Source: Tsuneonella rigui (lineage in GTDB: Bacteria; Pseudomonadota; Alphaproteobacteria; Sphingomonadales; Sphingomonadaceae). From it: a DNA stretch of 64,000 nt. The DNA is taken from the NCBI RefSeq assembly GCF_003958625.1, contig NZ_RSEL01000028.1, positions 1 to 64,000 on the forward strand, in the 5' to 3' direction. The position numbers and the translations under genes were made by a program. This document shows, one piece after another, positions 27,730 through 36,452 of the stretch (within the stretch, counting starts at the first letter, position 1; each line of letters opens with the position of its first letter). Under the pieces are notes generated by a model. That model saw only the letters and a list, made by a program, of their open reading frames with translations, was not told the origin of the DNA and did not search any database.

Positions 27730-28719
27730 TCAGCGCCAGATGGCAAACGCCATGCCGACCCCGCTTCCGGCCGGCGTACGATAGATGGGGATGTATTCCA
27801 TCCATGACATCGGCAGGTCGCGTAGGGCACCCGCTGCCATGATCCAGTTCAAAATCTCCGACGAGCCGGAGAGCAAAGCCTCACGCGGGACACTGCGCAG
27901 GTGGGCCTCGTTCTTGTCGCGCATTGCGTGCAGCACGCCCAGGTCAAGGTCGGCGTCAGTCACGAAATGGCTGAGGCCACCCGATGCGATGATGCCTAAT
28001 CGCAAATCGTCCGAATCCAGCAGCGTTTCCGCGAGCTTGACCCCGATGTCATAGGCGCGCGCGGCACTGGGCACGTTGGGGCGAAAATAGGTGTTGAGCA
28101 AAACTGGCAGGATCGGGATCTCGCGCCCTCGAAACAAACGCGTGGCGATGAAGCCATAGGCGTGGCCGAAGCCGGCGACATTCGGATCAACCACTTCGTT
28201 CGACGCGCCGATGTCGACCTCGCGTGCGATCAATCCCTCGATTGCAGCCACCGCTAAATCCGGGGCGCCGGCGAAGCGACGCGCTCGGTCCATGCCATAG
28301 CCCGCTGCAGCGCTCGCCTTCCAGTTCGGCATGGATTCGGCATGCTCGCTCCACGGGTGCATGATGATCTCATCCCCGTAGAAGATCGAAACGGCCGGCA
28401 TGTTGGCTAGGCTGAATAATTCGGCCTGATCGTCACCGATCACGATCAGCGCGTCCGGCGCGGCGTCCTCCAAAGCGTCGGCCATCTTGTCGAGCGCCGC
28501 CTGGCAGCGTTGCTCCTGCACGAGAAGATTGTCCCGGGTTGCAGCCTCAGCGTAGACCGGTCCGACCTTCTCGAGCAAGTCAGCATAGGTTACATAGCGG
28601 CCGTCCGACAGATTGAGCGGGCGACGCATGTCATCTTCGGCCTTCTCGATCCAGAGATCGACGCCGAACGTGAGCAGAGGTGAGTGGGAAGCCCCGAGAC
28701 CCAGCACGATCTCGCTCAT
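27730..28719 (-). CDS. class III extradiol ring-cleavage dioxygenase (LigB superfamily)
   Basis: A 329-residue LigB-domain protein, single-subunit type similar to 3-O-methylgallate/gallate-type dioxygenases. It begins EIVLGLGASHSPLL, in which His12 is a likely Fe(II) ligand. IVIGDDQAELF, HAYGFIATRL and the C-terminal ASGGLSHFVTDADL are LigB-superfamily features. It would open a catecholic ring between hydroxylated and neighbouring carbons. It sits between the Rieske/dehydrogenase/ferredoxin genes and two aldolases, the order expected of a dihydroxylation-then-cleavage pathway. Exact substrate unknown. Confidence 0.88.
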   Translation of the reverse strand: MSEIVLGLGASHSPLLTFGVDLWIEKAEDDMRRPLNLSDGRYVTYADLLEKVGPVYAEAATRDNLLVQEQRCQAALDKMADALEDAAPDALIVIGDDQAELFSLANMPAVSIFYGDEIIMHPWSEHAESMPNWKASAAAGYGMDRARRFAGAPDLAVAAIEGLIAREVDIGASNEVVDPNVAGFGHAYGFIATRLFRGREIPILPVLLNTYFRPNVPSAARAYDIGVKLAETLLDSDDLRLGIIASGGLSHFVTDADLDLGVLHAMRDKNEAHLRSVPREALLSGSSEILNWIMAAGALRDLPMSWMEYIPIYRTPAGSGVGMAFAIWR

Positions 28720-28735
28720 GGTTGAAACTCCCGCA

Positions 28736-29017
28736 TCAAAGGTCCAGCGTCAGTTCAGACGACCGCGCGCGCGAGCAGCACGGCATGATCCGCAGCATCG
28801 CATCGTCTGATCGCCGGTCGATGATCTGGTCACGGTGAAGCGGTTCGCCTGCCAGCACGCGCGTCTCGCAAATCCCGCATGTGCCGGCCGTACAGGAATG
28901 CGGAACGACAACGCCAATCCGCTCGAGCGCCCGCAGGATAGTATCATGACGGCCGACCTTCACCACGGCGCCGCTGCTGGCAACGCGGACAAGAAATTCG
29001 GCCGGGGGGGCAGTCAT
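28736..29017 (-). CDS. stand-alone [2Fe-2S] ferredoxin, phthalate-dioxygenase-reductase type
   Basis: A 93-residue plant-type ferredoxin domain: C42-x4-C47-x2-C50 (SCTAGTCGIC) and C80 in MPCCSRARS, with the EPLHRDQII stretch and terminal LDL typical of the C-terminal ferredoxin domain of VanB/phthalate dioxygenase reductases. In those proteins it is fused behind an FMN/NAD reductase module; here that module is absent. It overlaps the upstream Gfo/Idh/MocA gene by ATGA and probably feeds electrons to the Rieske oxygenase. Confidence 0.9.
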   Translation of the reverse strand: MTAPPAEFLVRVASSGAVVKVGRHDTILRALERIGVVVPHSCTAGTCGICETRVLAGEPLHRDQIIDRRSDDAMLRIMPCCSRARSSELTLDL

Positions 29018-30207
29018 GCCCGGACTTCCCGCCCTGTCGCCCTCAATACCACCTCGGCTCCTACTCGCGCCGACTCGGCGATCGCCAAGCCTGCTTCCAC
29101 TGTGGCGCGCGAGAAGCGTCCGTCATGAACGGACCGAACGCCGCGTCGCACGGCGTTCCATAGCTCATCAAACACGGCGACATGGCTTGGCCGGGCATCG
29201 TCGTTGTGAATCGTGACCTCCCGCACGCCGTTGCGATCATAGACCGTCAGCCCGTGCGCGGTGAGCCGAACATCGGCGCGTGCGCAGGTGACTATCATCT
29301 GCCCGAAATGTGGCAGGCCCTTGCGCGGGAACGGCATCATTTTTTCACCACCATAACTCCATGCAGACCGGCGCGTGTTCAGTTCGTCAGCAGGGTGCCT
29401 GGGTAAGGCGCGCAAGGCGGCCCCATGCGCCGCTTCCTTCTGCTGCCCCGACGATCCGATCCAATCGGACCATTCGTCGCTGTCGAACCGGTCATAACCG
29501 CTATAGATTAGGGCCGCCGTCGCCCCACCCTCGAACTCGACAAAGGCGTTGACTAGCCCGTCCACCGGGCGGCTTGGGTCTAGAGCGGCCGTCGCCGCAC
29601 GAACGGACCGGATCGGGCGATCCACGACGATTCTTGCAACGTCGAGTTGGTGAGGCAGTTGGTTCCAAATCACGCCTCCGCCTCGTGCGGGGTCAAGTTC
29701 TTCCGGGCGGCGGGGGCGATAGAGGAAGTTGGTGTAGTTAAACATGTTAAGCAGCACGGGCTCACCCACTTCGCCAGACGCGATAAGTGCTCGCATGGCG
29801 GAGACGCCGGGGTCGAAGGCGTGAGTGTGACCGACGATCAACGTCGCGCCCGTCTGTTCCGCGGCCGCAATCATCGCATCGCATTCGGCGAGCGTGCTCG
29901 CCATGGGCTTCTCGACCACCACATGTTTACCATGCTGCAACGCCAGCAGCGCGTGAAGCGCGTGGAATTGCTGCGGCGTCGCAATGTAGACCGCCTCGAC
30001 AGCGTCAAGTGCCAACAGCGCTTCCACACTATCGAATGTCGGCAGCGCGCGTTCCTGCTCAAATCGCGAACGCACGAGCGGTTGAAGGTCGCAAGCCCCG
30101 ACTAGGCGCATGTGCGGATGATCGGCGATGACGGGCGCCATGACGGCCCCCGCCATGCCAAGACCGATCATGCCGATCCCGATACGATCATCAGCAGCAG
30201 CATTCAC
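29014..30207 (-). CDS. Gfo/Idh/MocA family dehydrogenase (dihydrodiol dehydrogenase-like)
   Basis: A 397-residue NAD(P)-dependent oxidoreductase. Rossmann motif GMIGLGMAGAVMAP, VYIATPQQFHALHA, and the catalytic Lys in VVVEKPMASTLAECD; GGGVIWNQLPHQLDVAR supplies the His region. The family includes phthalate 4,5-dihydrodiol dehydrogenase (Pht4) and LigC. Located directly after a phthalate-type Rieske oxygenase (ATGA overlap), the former role is favoured: re-aromatising a cis-dihydrodiol. Confidence 0.88.
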   Translation of the reverse strand: MNAAADDRIGIGMIGLGMAGAVMAPVIADHPHMRLVGACDLQPLVRSRFEQERALPTFDSVEALLALDAVEAVYIATPQQFHALHALLALQHGKHVVVEKPMASTLAECDAMIAAAEQTGATLIVGHTHAFDPGVSAMRALIASGEVGEPVLLNMFNYTNFLYRPRRPEELDPARGGGVIWNQLPHQLDVARIVVDRPIRSVRAATAALDPSRPVDGLVNAFVEFEGGATAALIYSGYDRFDSDEWSDWIGSSGQQKEAAHGAALRALPRHPADELNTRRSAWSYGGEKMMPFPRKGLPHFGQMIVTCARADVRLTAHGLTVYDRNGVREVTIHNDDARPSHVAVFDELWNAVRRGVRSVHDGRFSRATVEAGLAIAESARVGAEVVLRATGREVRA

Positions 30208-31541
30208 TGCGCTGGCTCTTCGGACCTCTGGGGCACCGTGAATTCCTCGATATGCTGGCTGCGAAGTTCATCGAAGTTAGCAATGTCGGAAAGCTTACCT
30301 ATCGCGCGGACTCCAAAATCGGCGCGAAAGGGCTCCGCAGGCTCATTTCCCTCGGCAAGCGCGCGCGCCATGCCGATCAGTCGCCGCCGCATCCGGCCAA
30401 TCGCCTCGTCCGAACCCACCAGATGCTCGCGGGTGCGGTCGACCACCCTTGAGCCTGGGACCATACCCATCGACTCCTGCAGCGCGCGATCCTGCTCGTT
30501 CGCCCCCCAGATGCCAGTGAAGTTATAGCCGCTCTGCAACGCGCGATCGAGCAGATAGTCGTTGTCGACATTGGCTTGCGGTAGATAGGTATCGATCGGC
30601 GCGGCCTCGCCCAGCCGGACGATGCCACGCTCCAGCCGAGGCGGAAAAGCAACTCCGCTCGCCATGTAGCTCTTTTCGTCTTCGTTAATTGGACGATCTA
30701 CACGGTAATAGAAGTTGAACGTCGTTACATTGTCGTCGTCGATGGGCACCCAGGCCCTTCCGCCACCTTCGGCGAACTCACCCACACCGCGGGGGATGAG
30801 ACTGAACATGGGCACCATCCACTGTGTGACGCGCCAGTAGTTCGCCCCGCTGGCATGGGCGCGACGGGCGCCATACAGAAAGCCGTAATCCGTTTCGCGA
30901 AGAGTGATGTCCGGCGCCGCGTCGTCAAACGTCTCGGTACCGCCGCCCTTAATTGGGTTTGCTTCGGGCGCGTAAAAGCGATGCAGCCAGCTGATGTGGG
31001 CGCTGTCGAGCTCCCCCTCGAGCCCGGCAAGCCAATTGCTGCGCTGGATCCACCGGGACGCATGGGAATGACCGGGGGGCACCATCGCAATTTCCAACCG
31101 CGGGAACGGCGGTTGTCGATCCTTGGGACCCATATAGACCCAGACCACCCCACCCGCTTCGCGCGTTTTATAGGATTTGAGGCCTACCCGGCTGCGCGCG
31201 GTCTCGTTGTTGCCCCGCGGGATGCTGGGGATGTCCACGCAGTTGCCGTCAACGTCGAACTTCCACCCGTGATAGGGGCAACGGATACCGCATTCCTCAT
31301 TCCTGCCAAAATACAGCGGCGCTAGCCGATGTGAGCAGAACGCGTCTATAATCCCGGTGTCACCGTTTGAATCGCGGAAGGCGAGTAAATCCTCATGCAG
31401 AATTCGCAGGCGAACCGGCGCGCCGTCGCGTTCGAGTTCCGCACTCGTCACCGCAGGCAGCCAAAAGCGCCGGAACAGTTCCCCCATTGGCGTTCCCGCT
31501 CTGGTGCTGGCGAGCAGATGGTTATCTTCTTTGGTCAACAT
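30204..31541 (-). CDS. Rieske non-heme iron oxygenase, phthalate 4,5-dioxygenase type
   Basis: A 445-residue single-type oxygenase subunit. Rieske ligands C69, H71 (CSHR) and C88, H91 (CPYH). Non-heme iron site: D179-x2-H182-x4-H187 in ELDSAHISWLHR. The N-terminal LTKEDNHLLASTRAGTPMGE is typical of the phthalate dioxygenase branch, which acts on aromatic acids. First gene of an operon with Gfo dehydrogenase, ferredoxin, LigB, two aldolases and ferredoxin. A LysR-type palindrome lies 274 bases upstream. Confidence 0.93.
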   Translation of the reverse strand: MLTKEDNHLLASTRAGTPMGELFRRFWLPAVTSAELERDGAPVRLRILHEDLLAFRDSNGDTGIIDAFCSHRLAPLYFGRNEECGIRCPYHGWKFDVDGNCVDIPSIPRGNNETARSRVGLKSYKTREAGGVVWVYMGPKDRQPPFPRLEIAMVPPGHSHASRWIQRSNWLAGLEGELDSAHISWLHRFYAPEANPIKGGGTETFDDAAPDITLRETDYGFLYGARRAHASGANYWRVTQWMVPMFSLIPRGVGEFAEGGGRAWVPIDDDNVTTFNFYYRVDRPINEDEKSYMASGVAFPPRLERGIVRLGEAAPIDTYLPQANVDNDYLLDRALQSGYNFTGIWGANEQDRALQESMGMVPGSRVVDRTREHLVGSDEAIGRMRRRLIGMARALAEGNEPAEPFRADFGVRAIGKLSDIANFDELRSQHIEEFTVPQRSEEPAQ

Positions 31542-31818
31542 AACAGCCTCTTCCGTAGTTTGCCGACCGGCAACTTGCGCGACTGATCAGACGCAATCGT
31601 CACGCCGAACGAAGCGGGTCTGGTTAGGCGCATTTCCGCAAGCGGTCGAAGAACGGCAGCTTTACGAGACGGCGCCAGTCCGGATGGTGCGCCAGGGAAG
31701 GTATAAACCGCTGCCTACCGTGACCTGACCCCTCCGCCTTCTCAACCTCGCATGGATCCAATTCTGTCTATCCCCCGACCTTGACGCTCGGAAATACTGA
31801 CTCCCAATAGAAACATAA
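31542..31818. other. promoter region of the Rieske operon
   Basis: About 280 bases without a supported gene, between RidA and the Rieske oxygenase. A putative LysR-type operator lies at its far end. Nothing else was recognised. Confidence 0.6.
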
Positions 31819-31829
31819 TCAGGGCTTAT
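31815..31829. promoter_or_regulatory. putative LysR-type operator, site 3
   Basis: ATAATCAGGGCTTAT; reverse complement ATAAGCCCTGATTAT. ATAA/TTAT inverted repeat with T-N11-A spacing, overlapping the RidA stop codon and 274 bases upstream of the Rieske start. Confidence 0.45.
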
Positions 31830-32217
31830 TTGCATCGCTCAGGACCGCCAGTGCCTCGCACTGGATCGCCATACTCGGCGGCAAGTCATAGATCAGGACA
31901 TGCCGGGCGGGCCGGGATTGTGGGTCGGGAAAGCTACGCAGCCAGCCCGCATTGATGATGGGGCGAAGCTCGTCGCTTCGCAGCCATACCGTGACCTTGA
32001 GGACATCGGCGAGTCGACCTCCCACCGCCTCTAGGACCGCGGCGAGATTGTCGAACATCAGGTCGGCTTGCGCCTGCGGATCGTCAGGAATATCACCTTT
32101 CACACGATCAACGCCCCGGATGCCTCCGGTTGCGACGAATGGACCAATACGCGACACAGTCGGAATCGGCAGGCTGCCATGTGCCAGTCCGGCAACGTCG
32201 ACGCTTCGCCGGCTCAC
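31819..32217 (-). CDS. RidA/YjgF family protein
   Basis: A 132-residue Rid-family protein: VATGGIRG near the start, FDNLAAVLEAVGGRLADVLKV in the middle and SRPARHVLIYDLPPSMAIQCEALAVL at the end. The family hydrolyses enamines/imines or, in aromatic pathways, deaminates 2-aminomuconate; many members have other roles. The usual C-terminal Arg of deaminases (PxRSxR) corresponds here to SRPARHV. It overlaps aldolase 3 by ATGA. Confidence 0.85.
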   Translation of the reverse strand: MSRRSVDVAGLAHGSLPIPTVSRIGPFVATGGIRGVDRVKGDIPDDPQAQADLMFDNLAAVLEAVGGRLADVLKVTVWLRSDELRPIINAGWLRSFPDPQSRPARHVLIYDLPPSMAIQCEALAVLSDANKP

Positions 32218-32858
32218 GCGAGGTTCTTCAAGCGAGCAGGGGTCTTCAAACCGTAGATAGAAAGTGTCGTTTCACCCCGTTTCAACCGACTGAAAATCTC
32301 TCGCTCGTTCTTGTCACGTGACTCGCCTAGTTCAATCGCCGCCTCCGCCGCCTGCGCAGGCAGCACCACAACGCCGTCGTCATCGCCAAACAACAGGTCA
32401 CCCCGGTTGATGTGCACGTCACCGATCGTGACGGGTTCGCCAAGCGACCCATGACCAGCGAGATTCTTACCTGTCCCCCTGATGCACGCTCCCATCGAAA
32501 AAACTGGGAATCCCAGCGCAAGTATCTGCTGCGTGTCGCGCACACCTCCAGTGATCACAAGCCCGGCCAGCCCGCGCGCCTGTGCGGCCACGGCCATTAC
32601 TTCGCCCCAATAGCCAAACTCCGCGTCGTCGGTTGAGACAACAAGAACGTCGCCCGGCGCCGCGGCATAGATCGCGTGGTGCAACCAAAGGTTATCGCCC
32701 GCCGGCGAAAGCACTGGGTAGGCTCGGCCGCACACGGTTACCCCGGGCGCATGCGGTTTGATGGAGGAAGGGAGCGAACCAATGCGCCCTGCCGCCTCGT
32801 GCAAGGTTGCCGTAGAACTCCGGGCTGCCCGGGTGATCAGTGCATCGGATATGCTCAT
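32214..32858 (-). CDS. RraA/LigK-like aldolase 3
   Basis: A 214-residue RraA-family protein with WGEVMAVAAQARGLAGLVIT, GGVRDTQQI (Arg-Asp pair) and GDLLFGDDDGVVVLP. It forms a two-gene unit with RidA (ATGA overlap). It is the third member of the family in 7 kb and differs from the other two, suggesting a distinct substrate. A proton-independent regulatory (RraA) role is less likely in this context. Confidence 0.85.
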   Translation of the reverse strand: MSISDALITRAARSSTATLHEAAGRIGSLPSSIKPHAPGVTVCGRAYPVLSPAGDNLWLHHAIYAAAPGDVLVVSTDDAEFGYWGEVMAVAAQARGLAGLVITGGVRDTQQILALGFPVFSMGACIRGTGKNLAGHGSLGEPVTIGDVHINRGDLLFGDDDGVVVLPAQAAEAAIELGESRDKNEREIFSRLKRGETTLSIYGLKTPARLKNLA

Positions 32859-33034
32859 CCAACAGCCCCTGTGACCTCTTCGACCAAGGTCGGTTTTTCG
32901 TTTACCTCAGGCGTCGCCTCCATCGAGCGCCAAGACCGCCATTGCAGTTTGCTGCCCCCGCGGCCCCGTACCCTAGCCAGCATCATGTTGGGTCCCTGTA
33001 AAATCACGACGTCACCTTCAAAGCCGATATGCTC

Positions 33035-34192
33035 TCAACGCCGTGCCAATTGCTCGACCTTACCATTGTCCGCGCCCAATTCTGGCGCGGCTGTGCGAAC
33101 CTGCGGGCGCATCCCATCGAAGCGTAGCGGCAGCGCTACCAGCGACATTTTACCGTCGGGAGTGGGCTGAAGCATGCCCAGCGCGTGCGTCTGCGGGTGC
33201 TCGATCACTTCAGTCGGAGACTGCAGAGGCGCGCAAGGAACGCCCACGGCAGTCAATGCGTCCACCCACTCGGTTGCGTCTCGGCTCCCGATCTCAGCTG
33301 CGATCAGGCGGTTGAGCTCGGTGCGGTTGCCCACCCGGTCAGCGTTGGCCATGAATCGCGGATCTTTGGCCCATTCCGGCTTGCCGAGCACATTGCACAT
33401 GCGACGGAACAGATTGTCGTTGCCCGCCGCAATCACCAGATAGCGATCACGCGCGCGAAACGCACGGTACGGGGCGAGCATCGGCGTTTCCGAACCGCTC
33501 CGCCCCGCATCGCGACCGGACGCCATGCTGTTGGCTAGCGGGATATTCATCCATGCCAGGCCGGTTTCATAGAGCGAGGTACTAACGGCGCACCCCTCGC
33601 CAGTCTGCGCACGTCGGGCAAGCGCCGCGAGGATGCCGATGACGCACCACAGGCCAGAGCCCATGTCGATGATCGAAGGGCCGACGCGGACTGGTGGCCG
33701 CTCCGCTTCGCCCGTCACCGCCATGATGCCGGAAAAGGCCTGCACCAGCGGATCATAGCCCGTATGGTGCTGCAGCGGGCCCACATCGCCGAACGCGCCC
33801 AGACTGCAATAAATCAGCTGGTCATTCGCGCGACGCAGTACATCGGGGCCGATACCTAGCTTTTCGACTAGGCCAGGCCGCAGGTTCTGGACGAGCACGT
33901 CCGCAGTGGCGGCGAGTTTGACAAGCCGGGCCACGTCGGAAGGATTCTTCAGGTCGAGGCTGACCGAGAGCTTGTTCCGGTTCAACGTTTGAAAAACCGC
34001 GGACTGTCCCTCCCAGAATGGCGGCCCCCAGCTTCGCGCATCGTCGCCGCCATTCGGATTCTCGATCTTGATGACAGTGGCACCCAGGTCGGCGAAAATC
34101 TGGCCGACATAGGGGCCGGACACGCTGTGACCGATTTCGATCACCACCAGTCCAAGCAAAGGCTGTGCAGACGTATTCGCGGACTCGACCAT
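33035..34192 (-). CDS. CaiB/BaiF family CoA transferase
   Basis: A 385-residue class III CoA transferase. Landmarks: VIEIGHSVSGPYVGQIFADLGA, VIKIENPNGGDD, NRNKLSVSLDL, and catalytic Asp147 in TGYDPLVQAFSG. It moves CoA from an acyl-CoA donor to a carboxylate, activating it for beta-oxidation. The ATG at 34192 has GGAG about ten bases upstream. It is followed in the same strand order by acyl-CoA dehydrogenase, lyase and hydratase genes upstream, forming the CoA branch of the cluster. Confidence 0.92.
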   Translation of the reverse strand: MVESANTSAQPLLGLVVIEIGHSVSGPYVGQIFADLGATVIKIENPNGGDDARSWGPPFWEGQSAVFQTLNRNKLSVSLDLKNPSDVARLVKLAATADVLVQNLRPGLVEKLGIGPDVLRRANDQLIYCSLGAFGDVGPLQHHTGYDPLVQAFSGIMAVTGEAERPPVRVGPSIIDMGSGLWCVIGILAALARRAQTGEGCAVSTSLYETGLAWMNIPLANSMASGRDAGRSGSETPMLAPYRAFRARDRYLVIAAGNDNLFRRMCNVLGKPEWAKDPRFMANADRVGNRTELNRLIAAEIGSRDATEWVDALTAVGVPCAPLQSPTEVIEHPQTHALGMLQPTPDGKMSLVALPLRFDGMRPQVRTAAPELGADNGKVEQLARR

Positions 34193-34318
34193 GAAAACAC
34201 TGCTCCTATTCGCGTTCGCGAGCACATCACGGCAGGAACCCCCGCCGTAGAACTGCAATTAATTTGAGAGGCTAGCGAACCGAGGTCTCGCCAAAAAATA
34301 CAGAGTGATGCTAGCGCT

Positions 34319-34333
34319 ATCAGGGGAGCTTAT
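34319..34333. promoter_or_regulatory. putative LysR-type operator, site 4
   Basis: ATCAGGGGAGCTTAT; reverse complement ATAAGCTCCCCTGAT. It matches site 1 at 12 of 15 positions but the distal half is weak. It lies 127 bases upstream of the CaiB gene. Confidence 0.35.
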
Positions 34334-34344
34334 GGGCCTCAGCC

Positions 34345-35517
34345 TCAATAGGATCGTGGCATTCCCAGCATATGCTCGCCGACATACGCGAGGATGAGGT
34401 TGGTCGAGATCGGAGCGATCTGATAAAGACGCGATTCACGCCATTTGCGCTCGACGTCATACTCGACAGCGTAGCCAAATCCGCCATGAGTCTGGAGACA
34501 CGCTTCGCCCGCGGCCCACGCGGCCTCGGAGTTGAGCAGTTTGGCCATGTTTGCTTCGGCGCCGCAATCCTGCTTAGCGTCATACAGCGCGCAGGCCTTT
34601 TTCAGCATCAGTTCGGCAGCTTGAAGTTGGACATGGCCGCGTGCAATGGGGAATTGCACGCCCTGGTTCTTTCCGATCGGCCGATCGAACACGACGCGCT
34701 CGTTCGAATAGTTTACTCCCCGCTCCGTGAACCAGCGGCCGTCGCCTTGGCTTTCCGCCGCCACCAAGATGCGCTCCGCGTTCATACCAGTTAGGATGTA
34801 ACGGAAACCCTTCCCCTCTTCACCAATCAGGCTCGAAGCGGGGATGCGCATGTCGTTAAAGAAGACTTCGGTTGTGTTGTGGTTGACCATTGCTCGCAAT
34901 GGCCGGATCTCTAGACCGTTGCCCAGAACTTTGCGCATGTCGACTAGGAATACCGATAACCCCTCGGTCTTGCGCTCGACCTGGTCGAGCGGCGTCGTGC
35001 GGGCGAGCAGCAACAGCAAGTCGGAGTAAAATGCGCGCGACGTCCACACCTTCTGCCCGTTGACGACATATTCGTCCCCGTCCCGCACAGCCGCCGTGCG
35101 CAACTTAGTCGTGTCCGACCCGGTCGTGGGCTCGGTCACTCCAAAGGCTTGGAGGCGCAGCTTTCCCGCTGCAATCTGCGGCAGATATTCCTGCCGTTGC
35201 GCTTCGGTCCCGTGCCGCAGCAACGTGCCCATCGTGTACATCTGGGCATGGCACGCGCCAGCGTTGCAGCCCATGGCGTGAATTTCTTCGAGGATTACTG
35301 CTGCAGCGCGGAGTGGCAGACCCGACCCGCCATACTGCTCGGGGATCAGCACCGCAAGATAGCCCTGCTCGGTCAAGGCGTTGACGAACGCCTCGGGATA
35401 AGCGCCATCTTCTTCGAGGGACTGCCAATAGCTTCCCGGGAAATCGGCGCAGATGCGCCGCACCGCGTCGCGAAGTTCGGGATAGTCCGGCGCTGCGGAC
35501 ATTGTCACGTCGTCCAT
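34345..35517 (-). CDS. acyl-CoA dehydrogenase
   Basis: A 390-residue flavoprotein desaturating an acyl-CoA. Landmarks: YGGSGLPLRAAAVILEEI, FGVTEPTTGSDTTKLRT, VVNGQKVWTSRA, RILVAAESQGDGRW, QTHGGFGYAVEYDVERKWRE. Full-length for the family. Electrons would go to ETF; only a 30-codon EtfA remnant is present in the window. Lies between the CaiB and HMG-CoA-lyase-type genes. Confidence 0.95.
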   Translation of the reverse strand: MDDVTMSAAPDYPELRDAVRRICADFPGSYWQSLEEDGAYPEAFVNALTEQGYLAVLIPEQYGGSGLPLRAAAVILEEIHAMGCNAGACHAQMYTMGTLLRHGTEAQRQEYLPQIAAGKLRLQAFGVTEPTTGSDTTKLRTAAVRDGDEYVVNGQKVWTSRAFYSDLLLLLARTTPLDQVERKTEGLSVFLVDMRKVLGNGLEIRPLRAMVNHNTTEVFFNDMRIPASSLIGEEGKGFRYILTGMNAERILVAAESQGDGRWFTERGVNYSNERVVFDRPIGKNQGVQFPIARGHVQLQAAELMLKKACALYDAKQDCGAEANMAKLLNSEAAWAAGEACLQTHGGFGYAVEYDVERKWRESRLYQIAPISTNLILAYVGEHMLGMPRSY

Positions 35518-35537
35518 CTGGGTCCTACCATGCAGAG

Positions 35538-36452
35538 TTAAGCGGAGGCTCGCTCAAGGCGCGGCCCCGCCTTCATGACCTGGCCAGGCAAGGTCCGGCC
35601 GAAGGCAGCCTCGACCTCCTTTGCCGTCTCGATTAATGCTGGCAGGTCGATTCCGGTCCGAACGCCTAATTCGTTAAGCAAGTAGACTAGGTCCTCCGTC
35701 GCGATGTTCCCGGTCGCGCCAGCTGCGAAAGGGCAGCCGCCCAGTCCGCCGATGGAAGATTCGAACCGGTCGATACCTAGTGCAAGGCCAGTCGTGACGT
35801 TCACTAATCCGATCCCGCGGGTGTTGTGAAAATGGAGCGCGATCGGCAGATCGGGGAAGTGCGCTCGAATAGCGCCGACTACCGCCTCGACGATCGGGGG
35901 GGTGGCCATACCGGTCGTATCACCGAGTGATACCGCATCGGCGCCCATTGCGGCGTAGCCTTCGATGACGCGTAGCACGGCCGCGGGCGCGACGTCGCCT
36001 TCGAACGGGCAACCAAAGGCAGTCGCTACCGCGCCGCTGAGTGGGACTCCGCCGTCGCGCGCGATCTCGCCGATCTCTTTCAGCCTCGAAAGGCTTTCAG
36101 TGACGCTGCGGCGGACATTCTTCTGGTTGTGAGTGTCGCTTGCGGAAGCAAAAACCGTGATGCGGTCGATGCCCGCTGACACTGCGCGCCGCGCGCCGTT
36201 CACATTAGGGACCAAGGCGCTAAGCTCCGCACCCAAGCCGCGTAGGCGTCGGACCAACTGGGGAGCATCGGCTAGCTGGGGTACTGCAGCGGGCGACACA
36301 AACGATGTCACCTCGATGTGCCGTAGGCCAGCCGCGATCAACCCCCGACCGATGTGCTCCTTCGCTTCGACCGATAGGATGCGGCTTTCCATCTGGAAAC
36401 CGTCTCGCATGCCGACTTCGGTTAGACGCACAGTCGAGGGCACCGGCGTCAC
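35538..36452 (-). CDS. HMG-CoA lyase family enzyme
   Basis: A 304-residue DRE-TIM metallolyase: TEVGMRDGFQ (the divalent-metal/Arg motif), SLGDTTGMATP, LHFHNTRGIGLVN and the lyase signature SIGGLGGCPFAAGATGNIAT with catalytic Cys. The family performs retro-aldol cleavage of 3-hydroxy-3-methylglutaryl-CoA or analogues to acetyl-CoA plus a ketoacid. In the cluster it could cleave a tertiary 3-hydroxyacyl-CoA made by the hydratase, whose gene overlaps it by ATGA. Confidence 0.93.
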   Translation of the reverse strand: MTPVPSTVRLTEVGMRDGFQMESRILSVEAKEHIGRGLIAAGLRHIEVTSFVSPAAVPQLADAPQLVRRLRGLGAELSALVPNVNGARRAVSAGIDRITVFASASDTHNQKNVRRSVTESLSRLKEIGEIARDGGVPLSGAVATAFGCPFEGDVAPAAVLRVIEGYAAMGADAVSLGDTTGMATPPIVEAVVGAIRAHFPDLPIALHFHNTRGIGLVNVTTGLALGIDRFESSIGGLGGCPFAAGATGNIATEDLVYLLNELGVRTGIDLPALIETAKEVEAAFGRTLPGQVMKAGPRLERASA

